DNA from: a bacterium
GTDB lineage: Bacteria; Desulfobacterota; Binatia; HRBIN30; CADEER01
DNA length: 64,000 bases
Assembly: GCA_019637795.1 (NCBI GenBank)
Contig: JAHBUY010000004.1
Location: 186,001 to 250,000 of the forward strand
Reading direction: 5' to 3'
In this document: in pieces, positions 19,150-27,360 of the stretch
Layout of the letters: the number at the start of each line of letters is the position of its first letter
Position numbering within the stretch: position 1 is the first letter of the stretch
The notes under the pieces: model-generated
Seen by the model: only the letters and a program-made list of their open reading frames with translations
Told to the model about the DNA's origin: nothing
Databases searched by the model: none
Translations under genes and position numbers: made by a program

Positions 19150-19776
19150 ATGAACGCGATGGATAGCGAGCCGGACGCCACCGCTTTCGTCATCGCGGTC
19201 GCGCCGCTGCACCGTCACGACCTGGTGCGCGGTCTCGCCGCCGCGGGGGTGCAGAGCGAGGGATTCGGGACCGTTCCCGATCTGTTGCGGGCGCGGCAGG
19301 CGGACGATGCCGGCTGCGTCGTGCTCGACGTGGACCGCCCGGGCCTCCCCGGTCTGGCCGGCCAGGAACTGTTGCTGCGGGCCGGATTCGCGCATCCGCT
19401 GATCGTGCTGACCGGCTACGGCGGGGTGGCCGTGGCGGTGCGGGCGCTGCAGCGCGGCGCATTCGATCTGATCGAGAAGCCCTGCGCGCTGCCGCAGATG
19501 GTGGCATCCGTCGCGCAGGCGCTGGCGTTCGACCGCAGCCGCCGCGGCAGCCATCGCGAACGGACGGCCTTCCTCGGACGCCTGAACCGGCTGACGCCAC
19601 GCGAGCGCGCGGTCATGGCCCTGATCGTTGCCGGCAAAGCGAACAAGGTCGTGGCGCAGGAGCTGGGCATCAGCAAGAAGACCGTCGAGACCCACCGCGC
19701 CCGGGTGATGGAGAAGCTGGCGGTGGGCTCGCTGGCCGAGTTGGTGCGGTTGGACACCCTGCATGGCGCGGGATGA
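19150..19776 (+). CDS. FixJ/NarL-like response regulator with degenerate receiver
   Basis: A 208-aa protein: receiver domain (residues 10-130) and LuxR-type HTH (LTPRERAVMALIVAGKANK, then VVAQELGISKKTVETHRARV). Asp60, Thr88 and Lys110 of the phosphorylation site are in place, but the acidic pair that binds Mg2+ after strand beta-1 is replaced by AVA (16-18), so normal phosphorylation is doubtful. The ATG at 19150 follows AGGAGG. It is convergent with its paralogue at 19790-20461, 13 bp apart; the DNA-binding domains are strongly similar. Confidence 0.9.
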   Translation: MNAMDSEPDATAFVIAVAPLHRHDLVRGLAAAGVQSEGFGTVPDLLRARQADDAGCVVLDVDRPGLPGLAGQELLLRAGFAHPLIVLTGYGGVAVAVRALQRGAFDLIEKPCALPQMVASVAQALAFDRSRRGSHRERTAFLGRLNRLTPRERAVMALIVAGKANKVVAQELGISKKTVETHRARVMEKLAVGSLAELVRLDTLHGAG

Positions 19777-19789
19777 GGCGATGGCGCCA

Positions 19790-20461
19790 TCAGGCGGTGG
19801 GCCGCGCCGGCGCGGACCGCGCCACGCGCAGCAGCAGCGAGTCCGTGGGCGCGTGCGCCAGCAGATCCATCCGCACCAACTCGGCCAGCGACGTGGCGCC
19901 GAGCTTCTGCATCACCCGGGCGCGGTGGACCTCGACGGTCTTCTCGCTGATCCCAAATTCCAGCGCCACGACCTTGTTCGCCTTGCCGTGCACCACCTCC
20001 TGGAACACCTCGTGCTCGCGCGCGGTCAGGCAGGCAATACGGGCGCTCAGCGCCTCCCGCTGGGCGCTGACCTGACGGCGACTGGCATCGAAGCCGATCG
20101 CCTGACGGACCCGTTCGAGGATCTGCTGGTCGGTGAACGGCTTCTCGAAGAAGTCGAAGGCACCTCGCTTCAGCATGCTCACCGCGGTGCCGACGTCGGC
20201 GAAGCCGGTCGTGACGATGATCGGCAGGCGGCAGCCGCGCTCGCGCAGCGTCTGCTGCAGGACGATGCCGCTCATTCCGGGAAGGCGAACGTCGAGGATC
20301 AGGCAACCGGCCCGCCCAGGATCGTACGCCGCCAGGAAGGCCTCCCCGCTTTCGAACTCCTGGCTGGCCAGGTCGGCCGACTCGAGCAGGAAGCGCAAGG
20401 ATGCCCGCAAGGGGGCGTCGTTGTCGATGATGAATACGGTGGGCGACTGGTGTGCCTTCAT
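19790..20461 (-). CDS. FixJ-like two-component response regulator
   Basis: A 223-aa regulator with an intact receiver: acidic residues Asp13 and Asp15 (FIIDNDAP), phospho-acceptor Asp57 (LILDVRLPGMSG), Thr84, Lys107. The C-terminal LuxR HTH (LTAREHEVFQEVVHGKANK, then VVALEFGISEKTVEVHRARV) is nearly the same as in the convergent gene. The start at 20461 is chosen for the AGGGGG site upstream and the standard receiver N-terminus. No cognate kinase gene is adjacent; the kinases at 13507 and 57495 are candidates only by default. Confidence 0.95.
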   Translation of the reverse strand: MKAHQSPTVFIIDNDAPLRASLRFLLESADLASQEFESGEAFLAAYDPGRAGCLILDVRLPGMSGIVLQQTLRERGCRLPIIVTTGFADVGTAVSMLKRGAFDFFEKPFTDQQILERVRQAIGFDASRRQVSAQREALSARIACLTAREHEVFQEVVHGKANKVVALEFGISEKTVEVHRARVMQKLGATSLAELVRMDLLAHAPTDSLLLRVARSAPARPTA

Positions 20462-20498
20462 CTCGGAACCCCCTGAGCGATTGATTCCCCATGGACAC

Positions 20499-20515
20499 AC
20501 CACGGATCGTGCCAA
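20499..20515 (-). promoter_or_regulatory. Sigma-54-like promoter (minus strand)
   Basis: Read on the minus strand: TTGGCACG-ATCC-GTGGT. As at 19109, the -24 element is perfect and the -12 element has GG in place of GC. It lies 38 bp upstream of the ATG at 20461. Confidence 0.45.
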
Positions 20516-20552
20516 CCCGATGGGGCTGGCGCGCCCATCTGTCGTGCTCGCG

Positions 20553-20574
20553 GCTGTCCGATGTAGTGGACAGC
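20553..20574. promoter_or_regulatory. Dyad, candidate upstream activator site
   Basis: GCTGTCC-N8-GGACAGC, perfect 7-bp arms. It lies between the divergent FixJ-like gene (20461) and the second sigma-54 activator (20650), upstream of the sigma-54-like promoter at 20515-20499. Probable binding site for the activator (inference). Confidence 0.5.
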
Positions 20575-20649
20575 ATGTGAGTCACTCGTATTTTGGGCTG
20601 GACAACGTTGCCGGTCGCTGGTGTAACTCCGCCCGTTCGGTGCAAACCC

Positions 20650-22170
20650 ATGGACCCTGCGCGAGAACAATCCCTCGATCTGCGACAGTTGCAGCGCGAT
20701 TACGCGCTGTCCCTACGGCTGCTGGAGCTCGGCCAACAACGGGACCTCGAGCCTTTTTTGCGTGAGGCTCTGGCGCTCGTGGTCGAGGCGGTCGACGCTC
20801 GCCAGGGCTACCTCCAACTCCACGACGAGCGAGCCGGCGACGAGGGTTGGTGGATCGGCCACGGCTTCACCGACGCGGAGCTGGCCACCGTCCGCGGGGC
20901 GATCTCACGTGGCATCATCGCCGAGGCGCTCGCCACCGGGCAGACGATCGTGACGCCCTCGGCCATGCTCGATCCGCGCTTCGGCGTGCGCGACAGCGTC
21001 CGGCGCAGCCGCATCGAGGCCGTGCTCTGCGCGCCGATCGGCGATCCGCCGCGCGGCGTCCTCTACCTGCAGGGGGGCACGCAACCGGCGACGTTCTCCG
21101 AGGAGGAACGGCGGCGCGCCGAGACGTTCGCCCGCCACCTGGCGCCGCTGGCCGACCGCATGCTCGACGAGCACCGCCGCCAGCAGCAGAGCGATCCCAC
21201 CAGCGCGCTCCGCGCCACCCTGCGGCTCGATGGCGTCATCGGCCGCTCGCCGGCGCTCGCCGCGGTCCTCCGCCAGGCGGCCCTCGTCGCCCCGCTCAAC
21301 GTCGATGTCCTGATCACCGGCCAGCCCGGAACGGGCAAGACGCAGCTCGCGCGCCTGATTCACGACAACAGTCCACGCGCCCTGCAGCCGTTCGTCGAGC
21401 TCAACTGCGCCGCGATCCCGGACTCCCTGCTGGAGAGCGAGCTGTTCGGTCACGTGAAGGGCGCCTTCACCGGCGCCGACGGGGCGCGCGACGGAAAGAT
21501 TCGCGCCGCGCAGGGCGGCACGCTGATGCTCGACGAGGTCGGCGAGCTCACCCCGGCCGCGCAGGCCAAACTCCTCCAGTTCCTGCACGCGAAAACGTAC
21601 TACCCGCTCGGCGCCACCACGCCGTCGACCGCGGACGTGCGGGTGATCGCCGCCACCAACGCCGACCTGCAGCAGGCAGTGGCCGAGAAGCGCTTCCGCG
21701 AGGATCTCCTCTTCCGCCTGCAGGTGCTGCCGATCCGCATGCCGTCGCTCGGCGAGCGCCGTGACGATCTCACCGAGCTGGCCGCCTATTTCTGCCGCGA
21801 GCACTGCGCCAGTCACGGCTTGCCGCGCCTCGAGCTGTCGCCGGGCGCCCGGCGCGCGCTCGAAGCCGTCGAGTGGCCCGGCAACGTCCGCCAGTTGGGC
21901 AACATCGTGTTGGCCGCCGTCATCCGCGCCGCCGGCGAGGGGGTGCCATACGTCGAGCGCGCCCACCTCTTTCCAGACGCCACGCTCGCCGAGCAGGCGC
22001 CGGGCCCCGAGACTTTCCAGGAGGCGACCCGTCGCTTCCAGAGAGACCTGCTCAGGTCGGTGCTCGACGAGACGCAGTGGAACGTGGTCGAGACGGCACA
22101 CCGCCTCGATCTGTCCCGCGCCCATGTCTACAACCTGATCCGCGCCTTCGGCCTCGAACGCGGGCGCTGA
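20650..22170 (+). CDS. Sigma-54-dependent activator with GAF-like sensor
   Basis: A 506-aa enhancer-binding protein: GAF-like sensor at about residues 20-180, AAA+ domain at about 195-430 with Walker A GQPGTGKT, GAFTGA, Walker B LMLDEVGEL and the REDLLFRL sensor segment, and a C-terminal Fis-type HTH (NVVETAHRLDLSRAHVYNLI). The DEV motif and GAFTGA loop are intact, so sigma-54 activation is expected. It is divergent from a FixJ-like gene that has a sigma-54-like promoter and a dyad. It is convergent with recD, 11 bp away. The ATG at 20650 has only a weak ribosome site. Confidence 0.94.
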   Translation: MDPAREQSLDLRQLQRDYALSLRLLELGQQRDLEPFLREALALVVEAVDARQGYLQLHDERAGDEGWWIGHGFTDAELATVRGAISRGIIAEALATGQTIVTPSAMLDPRFGVRDSVRRSRIEAVLCAPIGDPPRGVLYLQGGTQPATFSEEERRRAETFARHLAPLADRMLDEHRRQQQSDPTSALRATLRLDGVIGRSPALAAVLRQAALVAPLNVDVLITGQPGTGKTQLARLIHDNSPRALQPFVELNCAAIPDSLLESELFGHVKGAFTGADGARDGKIRAAQGGTLMLDEVGELTPAAQAKLLQFLHAKTYYPLGATTPSTADVRVIAATNADLQQAVAEKRFREDLLFRLQVLPIRMPSLGERRDDLTELAAYFCREHCASHGLPRLELSPGARRALEAVEWPGNVRQLGNIVLAAVIRAAGEGVPYVERAHLFPDATLAEQAPGPETFQEATRRFQRDLLRSVLDETQWNVVETAHRLDLSRAHVYNLIRAFGLERGR

Positions 22171-22181
22171 GGTGGTCGCGG

Positions 22182-24035
22182 TCAGTCGCCGCTGAACAGC
22201 GGGAGCTGGCCGCCGCCCGAGCGCTCCGCTCCGTTCTCCCCGGCCCCCCACAGTCGATCGCGCAGGCCCGAGGCGCGGGCGATCGCGTGGCTGACGGCAT
22301 GGTCGACGACGGCGCGCGGCGCGATGATGGTGGCGTGCCGGCGGGCGCGGGTGACGGCGGTGTAGAGGAGCTCGCGCGACACCACGGGCGATGGTTCCGG
22401 CGGTAGCAGCACGGCGACGGCGTCGAACTCGGATCCCTGGCTCTTGTGGACGCTCATCGCGAACACGGTCTCGTGCGGCGGCAGACGAGCCGGCGAGAGA
22501 CGCCGCTCACCGCCGTCGGCGGTGAGGAACACCGCCTGTCGCCGCGATGAGCCGTCCTCGGCCGCGGCGATGATGCCGACGTCGCCGTTGAACAACCGCA
22601 GGTGGTAGTCGTTGCGGGTCACCAGAATCGGCCGGCCGACGTACCACTCGCCGTCGAGCCGGATGGCCCCCAGGTCGGCGAGGAGCTGCTCGATCCGCGC
22701 ATTCACCGCCTCGACGCCGCCCGGGCCGCGGCGATGGGCGCAGAGGACGCGGAAGCGCTCCAGCGCGCGCATCCGCTCGCTCGCCGCCCGCGCCCGACAG
22801 AAGTCCTCCAGACCGCGCCGCACCAGCGCCTCGCCGTCGGCGCCGAGGCCGCCGTCAGGCCCAGCGGCGTGCCAGCCCACGTCCCCGCCGGCATCGAGCA
22901 CGTTCCACGTGGCCTCGACCGCGCCGGCATTGATCGCCCGCGCCAGGGCGCCGATACCGCCGGCGAAGCGGTAGCTCCGGTCGAGTCGCACGATGGCCTC
23001 GGACACCCCCGGGGCCCCGGCGGCGCCGCCTCCGCACGGCGCGCCGCTGTTGCAGATGTCACCCAGGACCGCGCCGGCCTCGACCGACGCGAGCTGGTCC
23101 TGGTCGCCGAGCAGCACCACTCGCGCCGCCGCCGGCAGGGCGTCGAACAGGCGCGCCATCAGCGCCAGGTCGACCATCGAGGCCTCGTCCACCACCACCA
23201 GATCGGCGCGCAGCGGATCGCCGCGATGGCGACGGAACGTGGTGGCCCCGCGGCGCGCCGCGCCGAGGGCGCGATGGATGGTCGTCGCCTCGTCCGGAAT
23301 CGCCTCGCGCACCTCCGGCGCGCAGGCGAGCGACCCGGTTCCCGACCGTACCGCTTCCTGCAGTCGCGCCGCGGCTTTGCCGGTCGGCGCCATCAACGCG
23401 ATGCGCGGCGCCGGCGCCCTGGAGGCCAGCGCCTGCTCGATCGCCAGCGCCAGGATGCGCACGACGGTGTGCGTCTTGCCGGTCCCGGGTCCCCCGGAGA
23501 CGACGCAGAAGCGGCGGGTGACGGCGGTGTACGCCGCCGCCCGCTGCCGGTCCGGCGTCGCGTCGTCAGCCGGGCCGAAGAGGCGCGTCAGCCCGTCCGC
23601 CAGCACGGCCTCGTCGACGCCGTCCGCCAGCGCCGCGGCGCGCCGACAGATCGCCGTCGCCAGCGACTCCTGGTACAGCCAGTAGCGGCGCAGATAGAGG
23701 CGGTGCGCGGCGTCGAGCACCAGCGGCGCGATCCCCGCGTCGGCGGTCGCGTCGGCGACCAGCGGGCTGGCGCGCAGCGCCGACGCCCAGGGCGCCAGCG
23801 CTGGCAGCGTCGCGCCGGCCGCCGGCTCGCCGCCATCGTCGCGCGGAGGTCCCTCGGCGACCGTCCGCGCCAGATCGAGACAGACGTGCCCCTGCCGCAC
23901 CGCGCGGCTGGCGAGCGCCGTCGCGAGCAACACCTCCCCTCGGGTCTCGCCCGCCAGGCGACCGAGACTCTCGGCGATCGCCACGTCCAGCCCCGAAAGC
24001 ACGCCGGCCGTCCGCAGCCCGTCGAGCAGCGGCAT
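22182..24035 (-). CDS. recD: Exodeoxyribonuclease V subunit alpha (RecD helicase)
   Basis: A 617-aa superfamily 1B 5'-3' helicase of RecBCD. The N-terminal domain (about 1-150) contacts RecC; Walker A is GGPGTGKTHT, followed by MAPTGKAAARLQEA, Walker B VVDEASMVDLALM, and LGDQDQLASVEAG. The C-terminal motif MSVHKSQGSEFD and LLYTAVTRARR complete the helicase. The ATG at 24035 lies 25 bp after recB; a GTG three bases upstream is equally good, with GGGAGG before it. It is the last gene of the recC-recB-recD run. Confidence 0.96.
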   Translation of the reverse strand: MPLLDGLRTAGVLSGLDVAIAESLGRLAGETRGEVLLATALASRAVRQGHVCLDLARTVAEGPPRDDGGEPAAGATLPALAPWASALRASPLVADATADAGIAPLVLDAAHRLYLRRYWLYQESLATAICRRAAALADGVDEAVLADGLTRLFGPADDATPDRQRAAAYTAVTRRFCVVSGGPGTGKTHTVVRILALAIEQALASRAPAPRIALMAPTGKAAARLQEAVRSGTGSLACAPEVREAIPDEATTIHRALGAARRGATTFRRHRGDPLRADLVVVDEASMVDLALMARLFDALPAAARVVLLGDQDQLASVEAGAVLGDICNSGAPCGGGAAGAPGVSEAIVRLDRSYRFAGGIGALARAINAGAVEATWNVLDAGGDVGWHAAGPDGGLGADGEALVRRGLEDFCRARAASERMRALERFRVLCAHRRGPGGVEAVNARIEQLLADLGAIRLDGEWYVGRPILVTRNDYHLRLFNGDVGIIAAAEDGSSRRQAVFLTADGGERRLSPARLPPHETVFAMSVHKSQGSEFDAVAVLLPPEPSPVVSRELLYTAVTRARRHATIIAPRAVVDHAVSHAIARASGLRDRLWGAGENGAERSGGGQLPLFSGD

Positions 24036-24060
24036 CACGCGTTTCGCCTCCCGCACGCCG

Positions 24061-27000
24061 TCATGCCCCGCCACCCAGGACCTCCAACAGCCCCTCGATG
24101 AGCGCCAGGGGCGGCGTGTCGTGGACGATGCCGGTCGCCGGGCCACACGCCGGCGCCATCCCACGCACGAACAGGTACAGCGCGCCGCCGACGTGGCGGA
24201 CATAGTCGTAGCCGGGCAACCGACGCTGCAGGTAGCGGTGCACGGCCACCAGGTACAGGTGGTACTGGAGGACGTAATCGTGCCGCACCATCTCGACGGC
24301 GAGCGCGGTCGGGGCGTAGCACGCCGGCGCCGCGCCGAGGTCGTTCGATTTGTAGTCGACGACGTACCACCGCTCCTCGTGGGCGAAGACGCAGTCGATG
24401 TAGCCGCGCAGATAGCCGGCGAACGGCCGGAACGGCAGCCGCCGCAGGCGCTCGCCGTAGGCGCGGACCGCCTCCGTGCCACCATGGCGCGCGAACACGT
24501 CGGCCAGCGCGGCCGGCGTCAGCGCACCGCCATCCGCCCGGTGAACCGGGAACGCGAACTCCATCTCCGTCAACCGCCGCCGCCGCGGCACGTCGCGCAG
24601 GCGAAAGCCGTCGACCCCGCCGACGAGCGGCGTGTCGAGGACGTCGCGCAGCGCCGCACACAGCGGCTCGATCCACTCGGCGCCGAGGCGCGCCGCGCCG
24701 AGCTGGCGCGCCACCAGCGCCCGCAGCGCCGCGGGGTCGTCGTTCGCGAAATCGGCCAGCTCGAGAATGCGATGCACCAGCGTGCCCGGACCGCGGCCGC
24801 GCGGAAATCCCCGCAGCGCGCTCGCGCCGGACGCGCTCGACGCCTCGCCGCCCGCCACCTCGTCGCGGTCGATCCCCTCCTCGGCCGCCACGCCCAGCGC
24901 CTCGGCGCCGGCGCTCAGGCTGGTGAAGCTGGCGATCCGCCACGCCTGCGTCACCGGCGGCAGCGCCGGGGGCTCGATGAGCGCCGCGGCGTCGTCGATC
25001 GGCGGTGCGTGCCGCAGATCGCGCGGCGGTGGCAGCCGCTCGACGGCGATCGCGTCCGGCGCCGCGGCCGCCAGCGTCTGCAGGTCGGCGACGATCTCGT
25101 CGTCGGTGAGTCCCCGTAGCGCCGCGGCATCGCGCTCGCGGGGAGCGCCGTGTCGCGGAAGGCGATGCAGCAGCCGCGCCAGCGGCGAATCCTCGTAGCC
25201 GTTGAACGGCGCCCACAGCAGGAGGCAGAGCTGCTCGGCGCGGGTCAGGGCGACGTACAGCAGCCGCGTCTCCTCGGCGAGCTGCTCCTGACGACGGCGG
25301 GCGCGGCTGTCCTCCGCCGCCGGGATGCCCAGATCGATCGTCAGGCGGCGCGCGTCGTCGTGGAAACACGGCCAGTCGCGTTCCAGGCGCGGCTCGACCA
25401 CGTCCCAGAGAAACGGACAACAGACCACCGGATACTGCAGCCCCTTGCTCTTGTGGGCGGTGATCAGCGCAACCGCGTGCGCGTCGCTCTCCAGCCGAAT
25501 CTGCGCCGCCTCGCTGCCCAGGTCCCAGCGTAGGGTCGGATCGGTACGCATGCGGTGCAGCCAGTCGACCAGGCCGCGCGGACCGCGGCGGCTCTCGCTC
25601 GCCGCCTGCTGCAGCAGCTCGCCGAGATGGAGCAGATTGGTCATCCGCCGCTCGCCGCCGGGTTGCGCGAGCACGCGCTCCGCCACCTCGAGCTCATCGA
25701 ACAGGCCGCGCAGCGCGGCGGTGACGCCGCTGCCGCGCCAGCGCTCGTTCCAGTGCTGGAATCGCTCGCCCCAGTCGTCCCAGCGCGCACTGTCGGCGTT
25801 GAGCGCCGCGACCTGCTCGCTGTTCAGGCCGACCAGCGGCGTCACCAGCGCCAGGCGCAGGGCGACGGCATCGCCCGGCTCGGCGAGCGCTCGCAGGATG
25901 TGCTCCAGCATCTGCGCCTCGGGCGATTCGAAGACGCTGGCGTCGCCGAGCGCCACGCTGGGCACGCCGGCAAGGCGCAACGCGTCGCTGACCGCGGCGA
26001 GCTGGACATTCTTGCGACACAGCACGGCGACGTCGCCGGCGCGCACCGCGCGCCCGCCGAGCGTCGTGCGCCCGTCGAGCAGCGTCACGACCTGATCGGC
26101 GAGGGCGCGGTAGAACCAGTGCCCGCTGCCCGTGGGCTTGGTCAACGGCTCGCGGTCCGGCCTCCCGAGCTCGCCCCGCGTGGGAACGAGAATGCGCAGG
26201 GGCGCCGCGTTCGCCGCCGCGCCGCCCAGCTCGTCGCGGTTGCGGGCCGCGGCCGTCGCCGGACGGAAGGGAATCTCGGGAATGACGAACGGCTCCTCGA
26301 CGCCGTCGAACACCGCGTTCACCGCCCGCACCAGGCGCGGCGACGACCGCCAGTTGGTGAGCAGGGTGTGCTGCTCGGTCGCGGCCCGCTGCGCCGCGAG
26401 GTAGGCAAAGACGTCGGCGCCGCGAAAGGCGTAGATCGCCTGCTTGGGATCGCCGATCAGGAACAGCGGCAGGCCGATGCGGCTGTGGAGCGCGTGGAAG
26501 ATGCGATACTGGACCGGATCGGTGTCCTGGAACTCGTCGATCAGCGCCAGGCCGTAGCGGCGTCCGATGCCCTCGGCGAGCGCCGCCGCGTTGGGCCCCC
26601 GCAGGGCGCCGTCGAGTTGCTGCAACAGGTCGTCGAAGTCCTGCACGTTCGCCCGCGCCTTGCGCCGCGCCAGGGTCTCCAACACCGCCGGTCCCGCCTC
26701 GCGCATGAGCTGGCGCGCCCAGCGCAGCGCCGGATCCGCGTCATCGTCCGCCGGCGCCTCACGCACGGCGAGGTCGCGGTGCTGCGCGAAGAGGCCGGCC
26801 ACGTGGGCCAGGCTGCTCGGCGACACCTTGTGGTCGCCGAGCCGCGCCACCATCGGCGGTGGCGCGTCGTACAGGCGTGCCGCCCACACGTCGCGCACCG
26901 CGTCGGCCAGCAGCGGGCGTGGGTCGCCGATCAGCTCGGCATCGAAGGGCGCCCCGCTCTCGAAAGCGAATTCGCGCAGCGCCCGCTGGCAGAATCCGTG

Positions 27001-27360
27001 GATGGTGAAGATCGCCGCCTCGTCGAAGCCGTCGAGCGCGGCGCGCAGCCGCCGGCGATCGCCGTCGGCGTGGCCGGCGGCGCTTCGTTGCTCGACCAGC
27101 GCGCGCAGATCGTCGTCCGCCGGGGTCGCCGGATTCTCATAGAGCCGATGCGCCAGGTGCAGGCGTTCGCGCAGCCGCCGGCGCAATTCGGCGGTGGCGG
27201 CGTTGGTGAAGGTGACGATGAGGATGCGGCCGATGTCGATGCGTTCGAGCACGGCCCGCACCGCCAGCGTGGTGATCGCGAAGGTCTTGCCGGTGCCGGC
27301 GCTCGCTTCGATGAGCTGGAGCCCGGCGAGCGGCACCGACAGCGGGTCGAGCGGCGTCAC
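24061..27360 (-). CDS. recB: Exodeoxyribonuclease V subunit beta (RecB helicase-nuclease)
   Basis: A 1099-aa UvrD-like 3'-5' helicase with C-terminal nuclease. Walker A EASAGTGKTFAI at about 18-29, VTFTNAATAELRRR motif Ia, ALIDEFQDTDPVQYRIF motif II, GDPKQAIYAFRGAD motif III, ITAHKSKGLQYPVV motif V and LLYVALTRAEQ motif VI. The nuclease core is YIDCVFAHEERWYVVDYKSN near residue 1010. The complex processes double-strand ends for RecA and degrades foreign DNA. It overlaps recC by 4 bp. Slightly shorter than the 1180-aa E. coli protein. Confidence 0.97.
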   Translation of the reverse strand: MTPLDPLSVPLAGLQLIEASAGTGKTFAITTLAVRAVLERIDIGRILIVTFTNAATAELRRRLRERLHLAHRLYENPATPADDDLRALVEQRSAAGHADGDRRRLRAALDGFDEAAIFTIHGFCQRALREFAFESGAPFDAELIGDPRPLLADAVRDVWAARLYDAPPPMVARLGDHKVSPSSLAHVAGLFAQHRDLAVREAPADDDADPALRWARQLMREAGPAVLETLARRKARANVQDFDDLLQQLDGALRGPNAAALAEGIGRRYGLALIDEFQDTDPVQYRIFHALHSRIGLPLFLIGDPKQAIYAFRGADVFAYLAAQRAATEQHTLLTNWRSSPRLVRAVNAVFDGVEEPFVIPEIPFRPATAAARNRDELGGAAANAAPLRILVPTRGELGRPDREPLTKPTGSGHWFYRALADQVVTLLDGRTTLGGRAVRAGDVAVLCRKNVQLAAVSDALRLAGVPSVALGDASVFESPEAQMLEHILRALAEPGDAVALRLALVTPLVGLNSEQVAALNADSARWDDWGERFQHWNERWRGSGVTAALRGLFDELEVAERVLAQPGGERRMTNLLHLGELLQQAASESRRGPRGLVDWLHRMRTDPTLRWDLGSEAAQIRLESDAHAVALITAHKSKGLQYPVVCCPFLWDVVEPRLERDWPCFHDDARRLTIDLGIPAAEDSRARRRQEQLAEETRLLYVALTRAEQLCLLLWAPFNGYEDSPLARLLHRLPRHGAPRERDAAALRGLTDDEIVADLQTLAAAAPDAIAVERLPPPRDLRHAPPIDDAAALIEPPALPPVTQAWRIASFTSLSAGAEALGVAAEEGIDRDEVAGGEASSASGASALRGFPRGRGPGTLVHRILELADFANDDPAALRALVARQLGAARLGAEWIEPLCAALRDVLDTPLVGGVDGFRLRDVPRRRRLTEMEFAFPVHRADGGALTPAALADVFARHGGTEAVRAYGERLRRLPFRPFAGYLRGYIDCVFAHEERWYVVDYKSNDLGAAPACYAPTALAVEMVRHDYVLQYHLYLVAVHRYLQRRLPGYDYVRHVGGALYLFVRGMAPACGPATGIVHDTPPLALIEGLLEVLGGGA

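Noticed and set aside
20593..20649. A sigma-54 promoter (CTGGACAACGTTGC) before the second activator
   Set aside because: GG and GC are 8 bp apart, not 10, so the spacing is wrong.
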